This document shows positions 60,738-64,000 of a stretch of 64,000 bases of DNA, one piece after another. The notes beneath the pieces are model-generated. The model made no database searches. It saw only the letters and a list, made by a program, of their open reading frames with translations, and was not told the DNA's origin. A program made the position numbers and the translations under genes. This stretch comes from Pseudoalteromonas umbrosa. GTDB taxonomy: Bacteria > Pseudomonadota > Gammaproteobacteria > Enterobacterales > Alteromonadaceae. The stretch is taken from the NCBI RefSeq assembly GCF_030125375.1, contig NZ_JASJUU010000005.1:127102-191101 (forward strand), in the 5' to 3' direction. Each line of letters opens with the position of its first letter. Position 1 is the stretch's first letter.

Positions 60738-61256
60738 TTAAAAATCTAACTTATCTATAATTTGATTTGCGACTACTTTCGCACTTTGTTCATCAGTGCG
60801 TACAACGATATCAGCAACTTCGCTGTATAAGTGGTTTCGTTGCTCAGCTAAATCTTCTAAAATTTTTCTTGAGTCTTCACCAGTCTGTAATAAAGGACGG
60901 CGCTTATCTCGCTGTGTTCGAGCCACTTGTTTTTCAATGGGCGTTTCTAAATATACTACAATCCCACGAGCTGACAGTTTGTTACGCACTTCCTTACTGA
61001 TCACTGAGCCACCGCCTGTTGCCAGAACGATGCCCTGCTTTTCAGTCAAATCTGAAATTACAGTCTCTTCACGCTTACGAAAACCTTCTTCTCCTTCGAT
61101 ATCAAAGACCCAGGCAATATCAGCACCAGTGCGGCGCTCAATTTCCTGATCCGAATCAAAAAACTCAAGGTGTAATTGGTCAGCAATGTGACGACCAATC
61201 GTGCTTTTACCAGCCCCCATAGGGCCTACTAGAAATATATTACGTTTCTCAGCCAT
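60738..61256 (-). CDS. aroK: Shikimate kinase I
   Basis: This 172-residue P-loop kinase has [11 protein letters not shown] (Walker A), [11 protein letters not shown] (shikimate-binding Asp), GGGS and RDKRRPLL (lid). The sequence is close to E. coli AroK from the first residue. It starts the aroK-aroB-damX-dam run and follows pilQ. Confidence 0.97.
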   Translation of the reverse strand: MAEKRNIFLVGPMGAGKSTIGRHIADQLHLEFFDSDQEIERRTGADIAWVFDIEGEEGFRKREETVISDLTEKQGIVLATGGGSVISKEVRNKLSARGIVVYLETPIEKQVARTQRDKRRPLLQTGEDSRKILEDLAEQRNHLYSEVADIVVRTDEQSAKVVANQIIDKLDF

Positions 61257-61407
61257 ATCTTTTTAGTACAAACGAACTCTAAAATTTGAAATAAAACCCC
61301 GCCTAACGACCTGGCCCCAAAATTAAGGAGGGGATTATCTCAGTAATCTATTCAACATTTCAAGTCAAAAGGCGTAAATTCCACCTTTATTTGTTAATTT
61401 ATCGCCA

Positions 61408-63441
61408 TTACAAATTATCATTCATAATTCTGGGCGTGACAAAAATCAACAACTCTTTCTTTTCATTAATTTCTTTGGTGTTTCTAAATAACACACCAAG
61501 GTAGGGGACATCCCCAAGAAGCGGTACTTTACTCACTGCATTTGTCGTTTCTTGTTGGTATATGCCACCAAGCACCACAGTTTGACCGTTATCAACTAAA
61601 ACCTGCGTTTGTATCTGCTGAGTATTAATTGCAACAGCTGGACCATTTGCGGTTTGTACTGTATCACCTCGCGTATCTTGAGTGATAATTAAATCTAAAA
61701 TAATTTTGTTGTCCGGCGTAATTTGCGGTGTAACTTCTAAGCTCAAAACCGCTTTTTTGAACTCTACGGCTGTCGCACCACTGGATGATGCCTCAACAAA
61801 TGGGATCTCGGTCCCCTGTTCTATGCGCGCTGTTTTTTGGTTCGCTGTTGTAATACTCGGCGTCGCTATGATCTCCCCTTTATTTTCCTGCTCTAATGCA
61901 GATAATTCAAGGTCGATCAACGTACCATCAGACAGTTTCGCGATATGCATGCCAATACTCGCAGCCGTTGCTGGTGCTGGTAAATTGACATTTAACCTGT
62001 CTTCTAAGCCAGGTATCGTACCACCTGAAAGCAGATCAGCTGCCGTTAAGTTACCCGACAAAGCATCATTCCCTTGCTGATCACTGAATCCCCAACGTAT
62101 TCCCAAGTCTTCTTGAATATTATCTGTCACTGTGACCATACGAGATTCAATACGCACCTGTTTTACAGGGACATCCAGCTTTTCAACCATACGTCTTATA
62201 CTTTCAATGCTACGTGCCGTATCTTTTATCAACAAGGTATTAGTTCTGGTATCAACAGAAACGCTGCCACGCAAACTAATTATGGAATTGACATCCGTTT
62301 TAAGTAAGTCAGAGAACTCTTGTGCTTTTGCATAATTTAATTGGATATATTCTGTATACAAAGGCTCTAATTCTTCGACTTGCTTTCTTGCCTGTAACTC
62401 TTTCGCTTCACGTGCGCTTAATTCCTCAGAAGGTGCTACCATTAAAATAGACCCTTCCATTCTTTTATCCAGGCCTTTAACTCGAAGCACTACATCAAGT
62501 GCTTGGTCCCACGGTACGCCATCTAACCGCAAGGTGATATTGCCAGATACAGAGTCACTGGTGACCAAATTAAAATTGTTTGTATCTGCAATGATTTGCA
62601 GGACAGAACGAACTGGAATATCTTGAAAGTTTAATGTAATTGGCTGCCCTTGGTAAGATTTGCTTTCACCAAAATTAAACTCTGTCGTGTCTTTTTCAAC
62701 CGTTAGTGTAAATATGTTATCTAGCTGTTGATAGTTAAATTTAAACGCTGAACTCGGCTCAATAACCATGCGCGTTTTAGTATCTTCTCTAAACGTTTCT
62801 ATTTTACTTACAACCGTACCAAAATCTGTGACATCTAACTCGTATAAATGTTCATCAGGAATGCTGATATGATGAAAATCTGCGATGATTTTATCGCCAA
62901 CTTGCTGCACATCAATCGCACTTTGTGCTGACTGTAAAAATGCTAATACTTGTCCCGCACCTTCACTGGTGCGCTTAAAATCAATACTTTGAATGCCATT
63001 GATATATTGACTTGTTTTTTCATCAGCGCTTGGGTCAGGAATTGGCTTGTCGGATACTTGCAAATATACCAGATTATTTTTTACGCTGGTTTTATAAAGT
63101 TTCAGTTCTTCAAGCATAATGGAAATCCTGAAGCCACCAGCCTCCATATTGCTCTGAATAGCATGGATCCCAGCTTTGCCAATCGACATCTGCTTCAAGC
63201 TTTCTTCAAATTCGGCATCTTTAAAAAACAATTCTAAACGCGCAGGGTCATTTAAAACTTGAACTTGAGGCTCTCCTTCAAGCTGCTCATCAAATACCAA
63301 CTGTAGCTCTGTTTCACCAGAAGCTATCGGATTGTAGCGCACATCATAGAGCATAGGGATCGCATGAGAGCATATTGAAGCCCCTAAAAATACTCCGCCA
63401 ATCAGTGTTTTCGCAAAACTATTTGCTAGGTTGCGCGTCAT
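61408..63441 (-). CDS. pilQ: Type IV pilus secretin PilQ
   Basis: This outer-membrane secretin of 677 residues has a signal peptide and an AMIN domain (about 30-110, possibly a second at 160-255). An STN/N0 domain (ITLNFQDIPVRSVLQIIADTNNFNLVTSDSVSGNITLRLDGVPWDQALDVVL) and an N1 domain follow. The secretin core has VPLLGDVPYLGVLFRNTKEINEKKELLIFVTPRI at the end. It forms the pore for the pilus. The start follows pilP, and aroK lies 150 bases downstream. Confidence 0.96.
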   Translation of the reverse strand: MTRNLANSFAKTLIGGVFLGASICSHAIPMLYDVRYNPIASGETELQLVFDEQLEGEPQVQVLNDPARLELFFKDAEFEESLKQMSIGKAGIHAIQSNMEAGGFRISIMLEELKLYKTSVKNNLVYLQVSDKPIPDPSADEKTSQYINGIQSIDFKRTSEGAGQVLAFLQSAQSAIDVQQVGDKIIADFHHISIPDEHLYELDVTDFGTVVSKIETFREDTKTRMVIEPSSAFKFNYQQLDNIFTLTVEKDTTEFNFGESKSYQGQPITLNFQDIPVRSVLQIIADTNNFNLVTSDSVSGNITLRLDGVPWDQALDVVLRVKGLDKRMEGSILMVAPSEELSAREAKELQARKQVEELEPLYTEYIQLNYAKAQEFSDLLKTDVNSIISLRGSVSVDTRTNTLLIKDTARSIESIRRMVEKLDVPVKQVRIESRMVTVTDNIQEDLGIRWGFSDQQGNDALSGNLTAADLLSGGTIPGLEDRLNVNLPAPATAASIGMHIAKLSDGTLIDLELSALEQENKGEIIATPSITTANQKTARIEQGTEIPFVEASSSGATAVEFKKAVLSLEVTPQITPDNKIILDLIITQDTRGDTVQTANGPAVAINTQQIQTQVLVDNGQTVVLGGIYQQETTNAVSKVPLLGDVPYLGVLFRNTKEINEKKELLIFVTPRIMNDNL

Positions 63442-63459
63442 AGTCGTATCACCTTTTTA

Positions 63460-63999
63460 TTATTCACTCGCGCCCATTTCACCAGCTTCTGGCATCTCAA
63501 CTGTTGTGAGTCGCTCTTTCCAACAACCAGAGCCATCAGGGATAAGCTCCATTAACTCAATTCTATCAGAGTGGACACCGACCACTTCACCATGATAAAG
63601 CCCCATATATTGTCCTTCTTTAACTCGATATAAACCCTGATCAGCCGCCTTTATCAATGCCCAAGTTGTTATATTAGTTGCAATTATGCCTTTCATGACA
63701 AGGTTATCCAATGGGAATTTTTCAAGTGGGTCTCGCATTCTTTCCGGATCAGGATGAAGACAGTTTTTTATTTGCACTAGTCTATTTTCAATTACTTCTG
63801 GCTGAGGTGCTACAAATGGACTTCGCAACTCAGATGCTTGATACGGAAAATGCTCAAAGTTCATCATTTCTGGAATGGGGTCAATATAAGGCGTTGCACT
63901 GGCCTGTACCCTGTCGATATACTCCTTTTGCTCTGCTGTATCATCATTACAACCAGATAAAAGCAATATCAGAAGCACCAAAGGAGCCAGACGCATCAT
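63460..63999 (-). CDS. pilP: Type IV pilus assembly lipoprotein PilP
   Basis: This 179-residue inner-membrane lipoprotein (lipobox LLSGC, about residue 17) links PilNO to the PilQ secretin. The C-terminal domain (FPLDNLVMKGIIATNITTWALIKAADQGLYRVKEGQYMGLYHGEVVGVHSDRIELMELI) is the HR-type beta-sandwich that binds the PilQ N0 domain. It abuts the window end with two ATG codons. pilM, pilN and pilO are expected beyond. Confidence 0.93.
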   Translation of the reverse strand: MMRLAPLVLLILLLSGCNDDTAEQKEYIDRVQASATPYIDPIPEMMNFEHFPYQASELRSPFVAPQPEVIENRLVQIKNCLHPDPERMRDPLEKFPLDNLVMKGIIATNITTWALIKAADQGLYRVKEGQYMGLYHGEVVGVHSDRIELMELIPDGSGCWKERLTTVEMPEAGEMGASE

Positions 64000-64000
64000 C

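Overview
The window reads as a chromosomal segment of a marine gammaproteobacterium of the Alteromonadales, most like Pseudoalteromonas. This rests on gene content and order: the orn/tRNA-Gly/rsgA/psd block, yihI and engB near polA, the ilvGMEDA operon with its leader peptide, dam-damX-aroB-aroK-pilQ-pilP, the ast arginine-catabolism genes, and cytochromes c4 and c5. No phage, transposase, integrase or CRISPR array is visible. The base composition looks even, and nearly all the DNA is ordinary core chromosome.

Layout. 1-501: three identical tRNA-Gly(GCC) genes interleaved with two 50-nt tRNA-like remnants in a tandem duplication. 617-3343: orn, rsgA, psd. 3406-9979: a thiamine operon thiC-thiO-thiS-thiG-thiDE-thiF on the minus strand, headed by a TPP riboswitch. 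10017-14896: META-domain lipoprotein, acyl-CoA thioesterase, TonB receptor, speD, OsmC-like protein and a small DUF3802-like protein. 15092-18903: astC-astA-astD with a possible ArgR site upstream. 19227-23273: HDOD protein, pabA, a small double-glycine leader peptide, DUF2489, yihI, methyltransferase. 23331-23823: an unannotated, strongly predicted CsrB/CsrC-type small RNA with a distal UvrY/GacA-like palindrome. 23910-38650: cytochrome c4, engB, DUF1285, YceI-like, polA, elbB, cytochrome c5, a GAF-GGDEF protein, rep, ubiK, carbonic anhydrase, methyltransferase. 38729-46433: a membrane-anchored NMT1-like binding protein and the attenuated ilvGMEDA operon. 46668-49356: TraB/GumN protein and hybrid sensor kinase. 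49531-53852: a lysine-riboswitch operon of four genes (dapA, dapD, a LysA-like decarboxylase, an AstE-like desuccinylase). 53983-64000: a second double-glycine peptide, trpS, gph, rpe, two small proteins, dam, damX, aroB, aroK, pilQ, pilP.

The most interesting items are: (1) the CsrB-like RNA at 23331-23648, with nine GGA motifs, a strong terminator with a GCAA loop and a GTGA-N8-TCAC palindrome about 165 bases upstream, in the neighbourhood where E. coli carries csrC; (2) the lysine-riboswitch operon, whose gene order suggests a variant succinylase route in which an AstE-fold enzyme replaces DapE and the decarboxylase lacks the usual DAP-decarboxylase CESGD signature; (3) two orphan peptides with related leaders ending in AGG, 32 kb apart. 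All functional statements on these three are inference from sequence and context.
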